DNA of 64,000 nucleotides from Dyella_B sp035503745. GTDB taxonomy: Bacteria > Pseudomonadota > Gammaproteobacteria > Xanthomonadales > Rhodanobacteraceae. This document shows, one piece after another, positions 26,614-35,142 of this stretch (positions are counted from its first letter, which is position 1; every line of letters begins with the position of its first letter). A model generated the notes under the pieces. It worked only from the letters and a program-made list of their open reading frames with translations, had not been told where the DNA came from and ran no database searches. Location: the NCBI RefSeq assembly GCF_035503745.1, contig NZ_DATJTC010000025.1:1-64000 (forward strand), read 5' to 3'. The position numbers were made by a program, and so were the translations under genes.

Positions 26614-27600
26614 ATGACGGTTCGGGGCACTCCCAATCAGCGTGCCGGCTCGGCGCGCGGCAGTTTCCAACGTCGGTTGTTGCTGATTTTCGGCGTGCAA
26701 CTGGTGCTGGTGCTGCTGGCCTATTTGATGGGTTACTACAACGTGGCCCCGGCGGGGGCCGTGTTGCTGCTGATTGTGGTGGTCAGCGCGCTGGCGTGGC
26801 TGGCGGTGCAACGCGTGTGGCGGCCGATCAGCGCGCTGGCGCAAATGGTCGGCAACTGGGACGAGCGGCAGGGCGACTTGGATGCGTTGTTGCAGTCGGG
26901 CTTTTCGCGCAGGACCGATGCCGATGTCGCCACGCTTACGCGCGGGTTCCATGCCTTTGCACGTCGCATCGCCGGGTATAACGAGCGCGAGCGCAACTTC
27001 ACGCGCGATGCCAGCCATGAGCTGCGCAGTCCGCTTACCGTGATCAAGATGTCCACCGACATGCTGGCCGACGAAGCCAACTTGAGCGAATTCGGCCAGC
27101 GTTCCGTGCAACGCATCCGGCGCGCGGCGCGCGAGATGGAGGCAGTGGTGGAAGCGCTGTTGATCCTGGCGCGCGAAGCCGACGGCGGCCAGGGCGAACA
27201 GACATTCGTGGTCAACGACGTGTTGCGCGACGAGCTGATCGACGCACGCGAAATGCTGCATGGCCATTCCATCGACCTGCAACTGGACGAGCCGGCCCGA
27301 TTCGCGCTGCACGGACCGCAGCGGGTGTTCGCGGTGCTGTGCTGGCAGCTCATCCGCCACGCCAGCCAGTACACGGGGCAGGGCACCGTGCTGGTGACGG
27401 TGCTGCCCGGTGCGGTCAATGTAACGGCCAGCGCCGGCGCCGACCACGATCCGGCGGAGCCCGAGCAGCAGGGTTTCGAGTACGCCATCGCGCGCCGCAT
27501 CAGCGAACGTTTTGCGTGGTCGCTGCAGCTGCAGGTGCACGGTGGGACCCGCTACATTGCGGAGATCCGCTTCCCGCAGCCGTTGCCGGTTCCGGGCTGA
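26614..27600 (+). CDS. Sensor histidine kinase with degenerate ATPase domain
   Basis: 328 residues. Two membrane segments (about 20-40 and 45-65) have almost no periplasmic loop between them, so sensing is probably in the membrane or cytoplasm. A HAMP-like linker leads to the H-box H135 (DASHELRSPLTVI). The ATP-binding half is unusual: the N-box Asn is replaced by His (H249, QLIRHASQYT) and the DxGxG box reads SAGAD (273-277). The following helix (GFEYAIARRISERF) still aligns with the usual GLGLAI segment. It may be a phosphatase-only or pseudo-kinase partner of the upstream regulator. Confidence 0.85.
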   Translation: MTVRGTPNQRAGSARGSFQRRLLLIFGVQLVLVLLAYLMGYYNVAPAGAVLLLIVVVSALAWLAVQRVWRPISALAQMVGNWDERQGDLDALLQSGFSRRTDADVATLTRGFHAFARRIAGYNERERNFTRDASHELRSPLTVIKMSTDMLADEANLSEFGQRSVQRIRRAAREMEAVVEALLILAREADGGQGEQTFVVNDVLRDELIDAREMLHGHSIDLQLDEPARFALHGPQRVFAVLCWQLIRHASQYTGQGTVLVTVLPGAVNVTASAGADHDPAEPEQQGFEYAIARRISERFAWSLQLQVHGGTRYIAEIRFPQPLPVPG

Positions 27601-27630
27601 TCGCGCGCCCGCACTGACCGAACAGTGCTT

Positions 27631-27655
27631 GCTCCCTTACACGCAGTAAGGGAGC
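27631..27655. terminator. Hairpin between convergent genes
   Basis: GCTCCCTTAC and GTAAGGGAGC form a perfect 10-bp stem with a 5-nt loop (ACGCA). It lies between the stop of the histidine kinase (+) and the stop of the CoA-transferase (-). There is no T-run on either side, so it may act as a bidirectional or Rho-assisted end, or protect 3' ends. Confidence 0.6.
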
Positions 27656-27665
27656 CGCACGCCGC

Positions 27666-29021
27666 TCAGCGCAACGACGGATGCACCTGGAATGGACATT
27701 CGGTCTTGGCCTTCACCTCATCCACGGTGACGCCTTCGTGCAGTTCGATCAGCGTCAGGCCTTTGCCCTTGGCGACTTCGAACACGCACAGGTCGGTGAT
27801 GATCAAGTCCACCACCTGTTTGCCGGTCAGCGGCAGGTCGCAGGTGTTCCTGATCTTGGGCGAACCGTCCTTGGCGGTGTGTTCCATCAGTACGACCACG
27901 CGCTTGACGCCGCTGACCAGATCCATCGCGCCGCCAGGCCCCTTCACCATCTTGCCCGGCACCATCCAGTTGGCCAGGTCGCCGGTGCAGGAGACTTCCA
28001 GGCCGCCGAGAATCGACAGGTCGATATGGCCGCCGCGAATCATCGCGAAAGATTCGGCGCTGGAGAAATAGCTCGATCCGGGCAGGGCGGTGATGGTCTG
28101 CTTGCCTGCGTTGATCAGGTCCGGATCGACGTGCGCGTCATCGGGGAACGGGCCGATGCCGAGCAGGCCGTTTTCCGATTGCAGCGTGACGTCCATGCCG
28201 GCGGGAATGAAGTTGGCGACCAGGGTGGGAATGCCGATCCCCAGGTTCACGTAGAAGCCGTCGCGCAGCTCCTTGGCGGCGCGGCGCGCCATGGCCATGC
28301 GGATCGGGCTTTCCTTGCCGGTGTTGGCCCCGGCGACGGTGCGGAATTCGATGCGCTTTTCGTACTTCACGCCTTGCACGATGCGGTCGACGTAGATGCC
28401 GGGCACGTGAATCTGGTCCGGTTCCAGCGCGCCGACCTCGACCAGTTCCTCCACTTCGGCCACGCAGACACGGCCGCAGGTGGCGATCATCGGGTTGAAG
28501 TTGCGCGCGGTCTTGCGAAACACCAGGTTGCCCAGCCGGTCGCCCTTCCATGCCTTGACGATGGAAACATCGGCGTGGATGGCCTCCTCCAGTACGTATT
28601 CCTTGTCGCCGAAGCGCTTGGTTTCCTTGCCCTCGGCCAGTTTGGTGCCGAACGCGGTGCGCGTGTAGAAACCGGGAATGCCCGCGCCGCCGGCGCGCAG
28701 CTTTTCGGCCAGCGTGCCCTGCGGCACCAGGTGCAACTCCAGTTCACCGGCCAGCACCTGGCGTTCAAATTCCTTGTTCTCGCCCACATAAGAGGCGTAT
28801 ACGCGCTTGACCTGGCGTGTCTTGAGCAGCGGCCCCATGCCGAAATCGTCCACGCCGGCGTTGTTGCCGACAATGGTCAATCCCTTGGTCCCCGCGGCGA
28901 GCAGGGCGCCGATCAGGTTCTCGGGGATGCCGCACAGGCCGAAACCGCCCGCCGCGATGGTCATGTCATCGAACAGCAGGCTATCCAGAGCCTGGGCCGC
29001 GCTTGCATAAACCTTGTCCAT
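27666..29021 (-). CDS. Fused 3-oxoacid CoA-transferase (subunits A and B in one chain)
   Basis: 451 residues. The N-terminal half (about 1-230) is the A subunit (DDMTIAAGGFGLCGIPENLI, VGNNAG). The C-terminal half (about 245-451) is the B subunit (MARRAAKELRDGFYVNLGIG, then the catalytic E283 in LQSENGLLGIGPFP). Bacteria usually make these as two genes, scoA and scoB; here a single open frame joins them, as in mitochondrial SCOT. The reaction moves CoA from succinyl-CoA to acetoacetate for ketone-body use. The only methionine near the junction (MAMARRA) could be an internal start. Start ATG complement 29019-29021. The BlaI-controlled promoter lies upstream in the opposite direction. Confidence 0.92.
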   Translation of the reverse strand: MDKVYASAAQALDSLLFDDMTIAAGGFGLCGIPENLIGALLAAGTKGLTIVGNNAGVDDFGMGPLLKTRQVKRVYASYVGENKEFERQVLAGELELHLVPQGTLAEKLRAGGAGIPGFYTRTAFGTKLAEGKETKRFGDKEYVLEEAIHADVSIVKAWKGDRLGNLVFRKTARNFNPMIATCGRVCVAEVEELVEVGALEPDQIHVPGIYVDRIVQGVKYEKRIEFRTVAGANTGKESPIRMAMARRAAKELRDGFYVNLGIGIPTLVANFIPAGMDVTLQSENGLLGIGPFPDDAHVDPDLINAGKQTITALPGSSYFSSAESFAMIRGGHIDLSILGGLEVSCTGDLANWMVPGKMVKGPGGAMDLVSGVKRVVVLMEHTAKDGSPKIRNTCDLPLTGKQVVDLIITDLCVFEVAKGKGLTLIELHEGVTVDEVKAKTECPFQVHPSLR

Positions 29022-29159
29022 GAGAGTGCCTTCATGCAGGGGAGGGGGAGCGCAATAGGATACCGGATTGGTGGCCGGGCACCCCGTGCGAAGGCCGCAC
29101 GGCGGCCTGCGTACGCCTGAATCGGTATCGCCGGATGAAACATTCGCATGCGGCGGCAC

Positions 29160-29210
29160 TTGACGGTATTCGTTTACATGCGTAAACATAATCATCGCTT
29201 ACATATGTAA
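29160..29210 (+). promoter_or_regulatory. blaI promoter with two BlaI-type operators
   Basis: TTGACG (29160-29165) and TAAACA (29183-29188) are spaced by 17 bases. Two palindromes overlap them: GTTTAC-ATGC-GTAAAC at 29172-29187, inside the spacer and -10, and TTACATATGTAA at 29199-29210, near the start point. BlaI/MecI repressors bind TACA/TGTA dyads of this kind. The layout predicts autorepression of the repressor-protease pair. Both boxes are 150-190 bases from the divergent CoA-transferase start, so an effect there is possible but not shown. Confidence 0.7.
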
Positions 29211-29221
29211 ACGGTGATGTC

Positions 29222-29593
29222 ATGGCAATCAGCGAAGCCGAGGCGGTGATCATGGAGGTGTTGTGGCGACAGGCGCCGCGCAGCGCCGAGGACATCCTCG
29301 TCCAGGTCGGTGCCCAGCAGGATTGGCAGGAAGGGACGGTCAAATCCCTGCTCAACCGGTTGCTGACCAAGAAGGCGGTGAAGGCCGAGCGCGACGGCCG
29401 CCGTTATCTGTATTGGCCCCGGCTCACGCGCGAGCAGTACGTGTCGCAGGAAAGCAAGGGGTTGCTGGACCGGCTCTTCGATGGGCGCGTCGCGCCGCTG
29501 GTTGCGCACTTTTCCGAACAGCGCAAGCTCAGCAAGAAAGACATTGCCGAACTGCGCAAGCTGCTGCAGGAGCTTGACGATGAGCAATCTTGA
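29222..29593 (+). CDS. blaI: BlaI/MecI/CopY-family transcriptional repressor
   Basis: 123 residues. The N-terminal winged helix (about 3-70: SEAEAVIMEVLWRQAPRSAE, then TVKSLLNRLLTKKAV and DGRRYLYWP) is typical of the family; the C-terminal part dimerises. Such repressors are released when a membrane metalloprotease of the M56/BlaR type cleaves them. The last bases overlap the start of such a protease gene by 14 nt. No beta-lactamase gene is in the window, so the signal may not be a beta-lactam; the gene symbol is a family label only. Confidence 0.9.
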   Translation: MAISEAEAVIMEVLWRQAPRSAEDILVQVGAQQDWQEGTVKSLLNRLLTKKAVKAERDGRRYLYWPRLTREQYVSQESKGLLDRLFDGRVAPLVAHFSEQRKLSKKDIAELRKLLQELDDEQS

Positions 29594-31121
29594 CCCGTTC
29601 GCGGGCGCCGTCATCGGGCGCGGCTGGATTCTGCTGCTGGCCTTTACTGCCGCCCTGCTCGCCGTTGGCGCCTTGCGCAAATATTGTCGCCGAGTATTCG
29701 GCGCCGAACGCGCCTTCCTGCTGTGGCTGCTGTTGCCCGTTGCGATGCTCGCCAGCCAGCTGCCGCATTCGCAGACGCTGCGCATCATGGTGCTGCCGCC
29801 GATGGTGAACACATTGGCGAGCGCGGTAAACGCAACCCCGGCGGATGCCGGCGACGGAACGGGCGTCCACGGACGCACATGGCTGCTGCTGGGCTGGGCG
29901 GTGGGTGCGCTACTTTTGCTGGCTCGCGCGGCCATTGCGCAGTTGCGCTATCGCGCACGCTTGCGCGACGCGCGGCAGGTCGATGATGGGCCCTTGCGCT
30001 GGCCGGTGTTGCGTGCCCGCCATGCCGATGTCGGACCCGCGCTGATCGGGGCATGGCGTCCATGCATCGTGCTGCCTTCGGATTTCGACCAGCGCTACGA
30101 CGTCGCCGAACGCACCCTGATCCTTGCGCACGAATCGATGCACGCCCGCCGTCGCGACGGCTGGTGGAGTCTGTGCGCGCAGATCGTGCTCGCCCTGTTC
30201 TGGTTCCATCCCCTGGCATGGCTGGGATGGGGCGCCTTTCGCCACGACCAGGAACTGGCGTGCGACGCTGCCGTCATGGGCCGACATGGCCATCTGCGGC
30301 GCAGCTATGCCAACGCCATGCTCAAAACCCAGTCCGCGACGCTGCAATTGCCCATCGGCTGCAGTTGGTCGCCACGTCATCCCATTACGGAGCGCATTGC
30401 GATGTTGACACTACCGCTACCCCATCGTGGTCGTAAGTTTGCCGGCTCGTTGTTTATCGCCGCCGGCATGATCGCCGCCGCCGGCTTCGCATACGCTGCC
30501 TCGCAGGATGCCGCGGTGACGCCGGTGTTGCAAAAGCCGGTGAGCTATCAGGTGGCCATGTCGGTAAGCCGGGGCGGCAAGCCGGCGAATAACTTCACGC
30601 TCTGTTCCAACGGCGCGCAACCGATGTTGATGACCAGCCAGGATGGCCAAGGCAGTTTGCAGATGACGGTCACGGTGAAATCCGCCGGCAAGGGTCAGGC
30701 GCAGATCCATGTGGACGGCTCTTTGGACGAGAACGGTCATCGCACCAGCATGACGCCGACGTTGCGCGGAGCGTGGGGACAGGCGCTGAGCGTAAAGATC
30801 GGCGGGGCGGATGCGGCCGCCGCACCGCTGACTATTTCGATGACCCCCACCTTGGGTTGCGGCGCCGCATCGGCGTCGGCCGAGCGGGGCACGATTACCG
30901 AATCGGTCAAGGATGGCCGGGTGCGCGATGTGGCGCAGGACATCGCATCCAGGGGCGGCTACGTGCTGGTCAATCCGCAATCGCTGGACGAGCAGGCTGT
31001 CACCTTCGACTTCAAGCAGATTCCGGTCGAGAACGCCTTGCAACTGATCGCCCGGATCGATGGCAAGGTTGCCCTCGTCCACGGCAAGCAGGTTCGCTTC
31101 GAGACGATGGCGGGCGGCTGA
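29580..31121 (+). CDS. M56-family membrane metalloprotease with STN-like tail
   Basis: 513 residues. N-terminal membrane segments (about 12-30, 40-60, 95-115) flank a cytoplasmic zinc-protease region with HESMH at 184-188 (HExxH) and a further glutamate in the HDQELACDAAV motif. A last membrane segment lies near 280-305. The exported C-terminus (about 305-513) is not a penicillin-binding sensor as in BlaR1. It has an unknown domain with scattered Cys and ends in a segment (GYVLVNPQSLDEQAVTFDF, then KQIPVENALQLIA) that looks like the STN domain of secretins and TonB receptors. It likely cleaves the upstream repressor when this domain senses its signal. Confidence 0.85.
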   Translation: MSNLDPFAGAVIGRGWILLLAFTAALLAVGALRKYCRRVFGAERAFLLWLLLPVAMLASQLPHSQTLRIMVLPPMVNTLASAVNATPADAGDGTGVHGRTWLLLGWAVGALLLLARAAIAQLRYRARLRDARQVDDGPLRWPVLRARHADVGPALIGAWRPCIVLPSDFDQRYDVAERTLILAHESMHARRRDGWWSLCAQIVLALFWFHPLAWLGWGAFRHDQELACDAAVMGRHGHLRRSYANAMLKTQSATLQLPIGCSWSPRHPITERIAMLTLPLPHRGRKFAGSLFIAAGMIAAAGFAYAASQDAAVTPVLQKPVSYQVAMSVSRGGKPANNFTLCSNGAQPMLMTSQDGQGSLQMTVTVKSAGKGQAQIHVDGSLDENGHRTSMTPTLRGAWGQALSVKIGGADAAAAPLTISMTPTLGCGAASASAERGTITESVKDGRVRDVAQDIASRGGYVLVNPQSLDEQAVTFDFKQIPVENALQLIARIDGKVALVHGKQVRFETMAGG

Positions 31122-31193
31122 AATATCGCCCTGCGCAGCGACGGTGGCTGGCTATACTCCTCTCATCACGATACCCGCGGGGAGAGTGATGGG

Positions 31194-32234
31194 ATGGCCC
31201 GTCGATGGTTGGTTGCACTCACCAGTTTCGCCATGGCATGCATGAGCCACGCCACATCGCCCGTGCTGGTCATTCACGGCGGTGCCGGCGTGATCAGGCA
31301 CGACATGAATCCGGCCAAGGAAAAAGCGGTGCGTGCCGCGCTGACCAAGGCACTGCAGGACGGCTACGCGCAGTTGAAGGCGGGCAAGCCGGCCATCGAC
31401 GCGGTCACGAGGGCGATCGCCGTGCTGGAGGACGACCCCAACTTCAATGCCGGCCGCGGCTCGGTATTTACGCATGACGGCAAGAACGAAATGGACGCTG
31501 CCGTGATGGAGGGCGACAGTTTGAGCGCGGGCGCTGTCGCGGGTGTGCAGCGGGTGAAAAATCCGATCCTGCTGGCGCGCGCCGTGATGGAGCATTCGTC
31601 GCATGTCATGCTGGTCGGCGAGGGTGCGGAGGCCTTTGCCAAGGAGCAGGGCATCGCACTCGCAGACCCCTCCTATTTCCGCACCGAGGAACGCTGGCAG
31701 CAACTGCAGCGCGCCCTGAAGGAAGACGCAGAGAAAAAGCCGCACGCCGAACGTGAAACCGCCATGCATTTCGGCACCGTCGGCGCCGTGGCGCTGGACA
31801 GCCAGGGCCACCTTGCTGCCGGCACCTCAACCGGCGGCATGACCGACAAACACGCCGGGCGTGTCGGCGATTCGCCGATCATCGGCGCGGGCACCTACGC
31901 CAATGCGCAATGTGCGGTTTCAGGCACCGGTTGGGGCGAGTTCTACATGCGCACGGTGGCCGCGCACGAGATCTGCATGCGCGTATCGATGCTGGGCGAA
32001 CCGTTGCAACGTGCCGCCGCCGAAGTCATCAACCAGGAAATTCCCTCGATGGGCGGCAACGGCGGCGCCATCGCGCTGGATAGCAACGGCACCATCGCCA
32101 TGCCGTACAACACGCAAGGCATGTATCGCGGCTGGATCGGTGCCGACGGCGTGCCGCACGTGGCCATCTACGACGACGAGCCGGACCCTTCCAATCACCA
32201 GCCCGCGCCGGCGTCGTCCTCTCAACAGGATTAG
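31194..32234 (+). CDS. iaaA: Exported isoaspartyl peptidase / L-asparaginase (Ntn-hydrolase)
   Basis: 346 residues. A signal peptide (about 1-20, MARRWLVALTSFAMACMSHA) directs it to the periplasm. The type-2 asparaginase core starts VLVIHGGAGVI. The self-cleavage site is G194-T195 (MHFGTVGAVALD); T195 becomes the N-terminal nucleophile of the beta chain, with GTSTGGMTDKHAGRVGDSPI next to it. A Gly-rich stretch (MGGNGGAIALD) and an unusual Pro/Ser/Gln-rich tail end the chain. It hydrolyses isoaspartyl dipeptides and asparagine. TATACT at 31153-31158 could be its -10 box. Confidence 0.92.
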   Translation: MARRWLVALTSFAMACMSHATSPVLVIHGGAGVIRHDMNPAKEKAVRAALTKALQDGYAQLKAGKPAIDAVTRAIAVLEDDPNFNAGRGSVFTHDGKNEMDAAVMEGDSLSAGAVAGVQRVKNPILLARAVMEHSSHVMLVGEGAEAFAKEQGIALADPSYFRTEERWQQLQRALKEDAEKKPHAERETAMHFGTVGAVALDSQGHLAAGTSTGGMTDKHAGRVGDSPIIGAGTYANAQCAVSGTGWGEFYMRTVAAHEICMRVSMLGEPLQRAAAEVINQEIPSMGGNGGAIALDSNGTIAMPYNTQGMYRGWIGADGVPHVAIYDDEPDPSNHQPAPASSSQQD

Positions 32235-32293
32235 CCGCGCCATTCCCTGCGTCGTTAGGCGTCGTAGCGCATAATGGGCGTTGAACGGGAAGG

Positions 32294-34408
32294 ATGGAGC
32301 GTGCGTTGCGCGGCACACGAGCGTTGTTTGGAAAGTATGGAGCGTGGCTGGTCCCGGTAGCCATCGGTGCGGTGGCTTGTTTGCTGGTGACCGGCGGTGT
32401 GATGCTTTGGCCGGGCCATGTGGCTTGGCTGGTACGCGGCGATCTGGCGCAGAGCTACCTGGGTTGGGCGTTTTATCGCAATGCCGCCTGGACTTGGCCT
32501 CCCGGCGCGGATCCCTTGTACGGCGTTGGTTTGCACGCCTCGGTGTATTACACCGATTCCATTCCCGTACTTGCCTTGCTGTTCAAGCTGCTCGCTTCGT
32601 GGCTGCCGACGCCTTTTCAGTATTTCGGCTTGTGGGTGGCGGCCTGCTTCGTGCTGCAGGCGTTGTTTGCATGGCGGCTGCTTGGGCTGGCGACATCCAG
32701 CAACGTAGTGCGTTCCCTGGGTCTGGTGTTTTTTGTGTTGGCGCCGCCGATGCTGCTTCGCCTGGGCGGCCATATGGCACTGGTGGGGCATTGGATCGTG
32801 CTTGCGTCGATCTATCTTTACCTGCGACCGGATAAGCAGCGGCATGTGGCTTGCTGGTCACTTTTGCTGGCCGTGGCATTCATGGTGCATGCCTATTTGT
32901 TTGCCATAGCCGCCTCCATCTGGATCGCGGATATGGTTCAGCGTTATGGGCGGGCCCGCGACGCAGCCGTTACAAGTTCCGCCGTGCGTCGGCGCCGTTG
33001 TCTGTTCGAATGCGCAACGGTGGGGAGCGTCTGCGCGTTTGCGGCGTGGTTGGCGGGATTCTTCATGATTTCAAGCCACGGCCTGCAGGCGCAGGGTTTC
33101 GGCTACTACAAGATGAATGTGCTTGCGCCGGTGAACGGGGCGGGCTGGTCGTGGTTCGGTTTCAACTTTCCGCTTGCGCCCGGGGAAGACGAGGGATTCA
33201 ACTATCTGGGCTTGGGGGGCATGCTGTTGGTGGTGTCGGCCATCGTGCTGCGGCTGATGCGTCGCGACCGGCCCGCCCAAACGCGCATGACATGGCCCTT
33301 GGTGGCGGCGGTGGTTATCTTGGCTTTGGCCGCGGTCACGCCCAATGTCGGGGTTGGGGCCATGCAGTGGCACATGCCATTGCCCGAAAAAGTCTGGGCG
33401 AAGCTTTCTTCCATTCCGTTGCAGAGCTCGGGGCGCCTGTTCTGGGCGGCCTACTATCTGGTGTTGCTGGCAGCGATTTTTGTGGTGTTGCGCGCGCTGT
33501 CCTGGCGCGGACAGGTGTTGTTGCTGTCCGGTGCCGTTCTGCTGCAATGCCTGGATCTGCACGCCAGCTTTTTCAGCATGCGCGCCATGCTGGTCGATCG
33601 CACCGCCCAGAGCCTGCCGGGTTTGCATGGCGCGTTCTGGGATGCGGCAGGCGCACGCTACAGGACGCTCAGAAGGGTGCCTTTCGGCTATTCGGACGGC
33701 TACGCCCTGGCACCCTTGGCGTTCTACGCAAACAGCCATCACATGGGCACGGATGTCGTGCAGTTGGGGCGCATGGATTACGGAAGGCTGTTGTCTTTGT
33801 CCGGCCAGGTGCAATCGGCCTTGCTTGCCGATCAGCTCGACCCGGCCACGTTGTACATTCTTGATGACCGCGAGCTGAGCGTGGCGCGTGCCGCGACGGA
33901 CGCGCATCGGTCGGCTTTATTTCAGCTTGACGGATGGAATGTCCTGGCCCCGGGATGGACAGGCCCGCTGCCGTCGGGTGCCGTGGATTTGCGGCGCGGC
34001 GACGCTGTCCCGACCCCGTTCGCGCGTCCGTTCCAGAGTGGATTTGCCGCGCACAGCACCGGGCGCTTGTTATTGGGCGACGGCTGGAACGCATTGGATG
34101 CGGCGCGGGATGCCACGACGCTTTCCGATACCGCCAGCCTATTCGTGCCTGCGGGCTCTGGGGGCGCGTTGCAGGTCGTACTGAGCCTTCACCGCAACAG
34201 CAACAGCAGATCGGCTGCCAGGCAGGTGGACCTTTGGGCCGGTGGAAGGCGCATAGCCAGTTGCCACACCGACAACGACAGTTGCCGGCGCTGGGTGTTT
34301 ACCATTCCCGCAACCGCGCAAGTGAGTGGATTTAGGAAACTGCAATTGCGTGCGAGCGAGCCGTCGTCCGTCTTGCATATCACGCTCGACGCGGTGTCCG
34401 TGCAATAG
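32294..34408 (+). CDS. Polytopic membrane protein of the DUF6311 type
   Basis: 704 residues with about 10-11 membrane segments in the first 430, then a soluble periplasmic part of about 270 residues rich in beta strands. The first loop has the acidic motif RGDLAQSYLGWAFYRNAAW and then YYTDSIPVLALLFKL, which fit DUF6311, a family with the layout of GT-C glycosyltransferases that use lipid-linked donors. It may decorate a surface glycan; there are no sugar-nucleotide genes adjacent. Codon choice looks more mixed (more A/T third bases) than in its neighbours, which hints at later arrival. CATAAT at 32270-32275 is a possible -10 box. Confidence 0.7.
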   Translation: MERALRGTRALFGKYGAWLVPVAIGAVACLLVTGGVMLWPGHVAWLVRGDLAQSYLGWAFYRNAAWTWPPGADPLYGVGLHASVYYTDSIPVLALLFKLLASWLPTPFQYFGLWVAACFVLQALFAWRLLGLATSSNVVRSLGLVFFVLAPPMLLRLGGHMALVGHWIVLASIYLYLRPDKQRHVACWSLLLAVAFMVHAYLFAIAASIWIADMVQRYGRARDAAVTSSAVRRRRCLFECATVGSVCAFAAWLAGFFMISSHGLQAQGFGYYKMNVLAPVNGAGWSWFGFNFPLAPGEDEGFNYLGLGGMLLVVSAIVLRLMRRDRPAQTRMTWPLVAAVVILALAAVTPNVGVGAMQWHMPLPEKVWAKLSSIPLQSSGRLFWAAYYLVLLAAIFVVLRALSWRGQVLLLSGAVLLQCLDLHASFFSMRAMLVDRTAQSLPGLHGAFWDAAGARYRTLRRVPFGYSDGYALAPLAFYANSHHMGTDVVQLGRMDYGRLLSLSGQVQSALLADQLDPATLYILDDRELSVARAATDAHRSALFQLDGWNVLAPGWTGPLPSGAVDLRRGDAVPTPFARPFQSGFAAHSTGRLLLGDGWNALDAARDATTLSDTASLFVPAGSGGALQVVLSLHRNSNSRSAARQVDLWAGGRRIASCHTDNDSCRRWVFTIPATAQVSGFRKLQLRASEPSSVLHITLDAVSVQ

Positions 34409-34495
34409 AACCGGGTCTCGAGCGCTTTTATGCAACCGTACCGCTGACTTTCAATTATCGCGCATCCGGGCGGGGCATGATTTTGCTGGGGGTAT

Positions 34496-35083
34496 TCAGT
34501 CTGTCTGCTCGGGCCGCTCGCGCACGGGATGTTTGCTCAACTTGCGTTGCAGCGTGCGCCGGTGCATCCCCAAGCGGCGTGCCGTTTCGGAGATGTTGCC
34601 GTCGCTTTCGGTAAGCACACGCTGGATGTGTTCCCACTCGAGCCTGCGCAAGGCGAGCGGTGCCTCCGGTGCGTCCAGTACATCGTCTTCGCTTTGCTGG
34701 GCCACGTCGCCTTCGAGCAGCGCACGGACGATGGCATCCGCATCCACCGGCTTGGACAGGTAGTCGTGGGCGCCGCGCTTGATCGCTTCGACCGCGGTGG
34801 CAATGGAGGCATAGCCGGTGAGCAGCAGAATGCGCATGTCCGGCACCAGCTCGTGCAGGTCGGGAATCAGCCGCAGGCCGTTCTCTTCGCCCAGCTTCAG
34901 GTCGAGCACGCAATGGCGCGGCTGATGGCGCCGGGCCAGGGCGCGGGCTTCGTCGGCACGGCGCGCGCTGAGGACGTCGAAACCGCGCGAGGTCAAGGCC
35001 CTGGTCAATACGCGTACAAAGGTGTCGTCGTCGTCCACAATCAACAGCGGACGCGTGCCACCAGCCTGGTTCGGGTCAATCAT
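34496..35083 (-). CDS. regA: Redox response regulator, RegA/ActR/PrrA type
   Basis: 195 residues. A receiver domain (acidic cluster VDDDD at 17-20, acceptor D61 in VLDLKLGEENG, lysine in YLSKPVDAD) is joined to a Fis-like helix-turn-helix (RLEWEHIQRVLTESDGNISE, then TARRLGMHRRTLQRKLSKHP). This HTH is nearly invariant in the RegA/ActR family, which controls respiratory and redox genes. The cognate kinase is upstream on the same strand with 59 bases between. Confidence 0.92.
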   Translation of the reverse strand: MIDPNQAGGTRPLLIVDDDDTFVRVLTRALTSRGFDVLSARRADEARALARRHQPRHCVLDLKLGEENGLRLIPDLHELVPDMRILLLTGYASIATAVEAIKRGAHDYLSKPVDADAIVRALLEGDVAQQSEDDVLDAPEAPLALRRLEWEHIQRVLTESDGNISETARRLGMHRRTLQRKLSKHPVRERPEQTD

Positions 35084-35142
35084 TTGCCACTTCCTGCGAA
35101 TCTGCCGCGCTATTTTGCCGGATATGCGCGAGGTTCGCTCGT

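Noticed and set aside
30481..31121. Penicillin-binding sensor domain in the M56 protein
   Set aside because: No SxxK, SxN or KTG motifs are present in the exported part.
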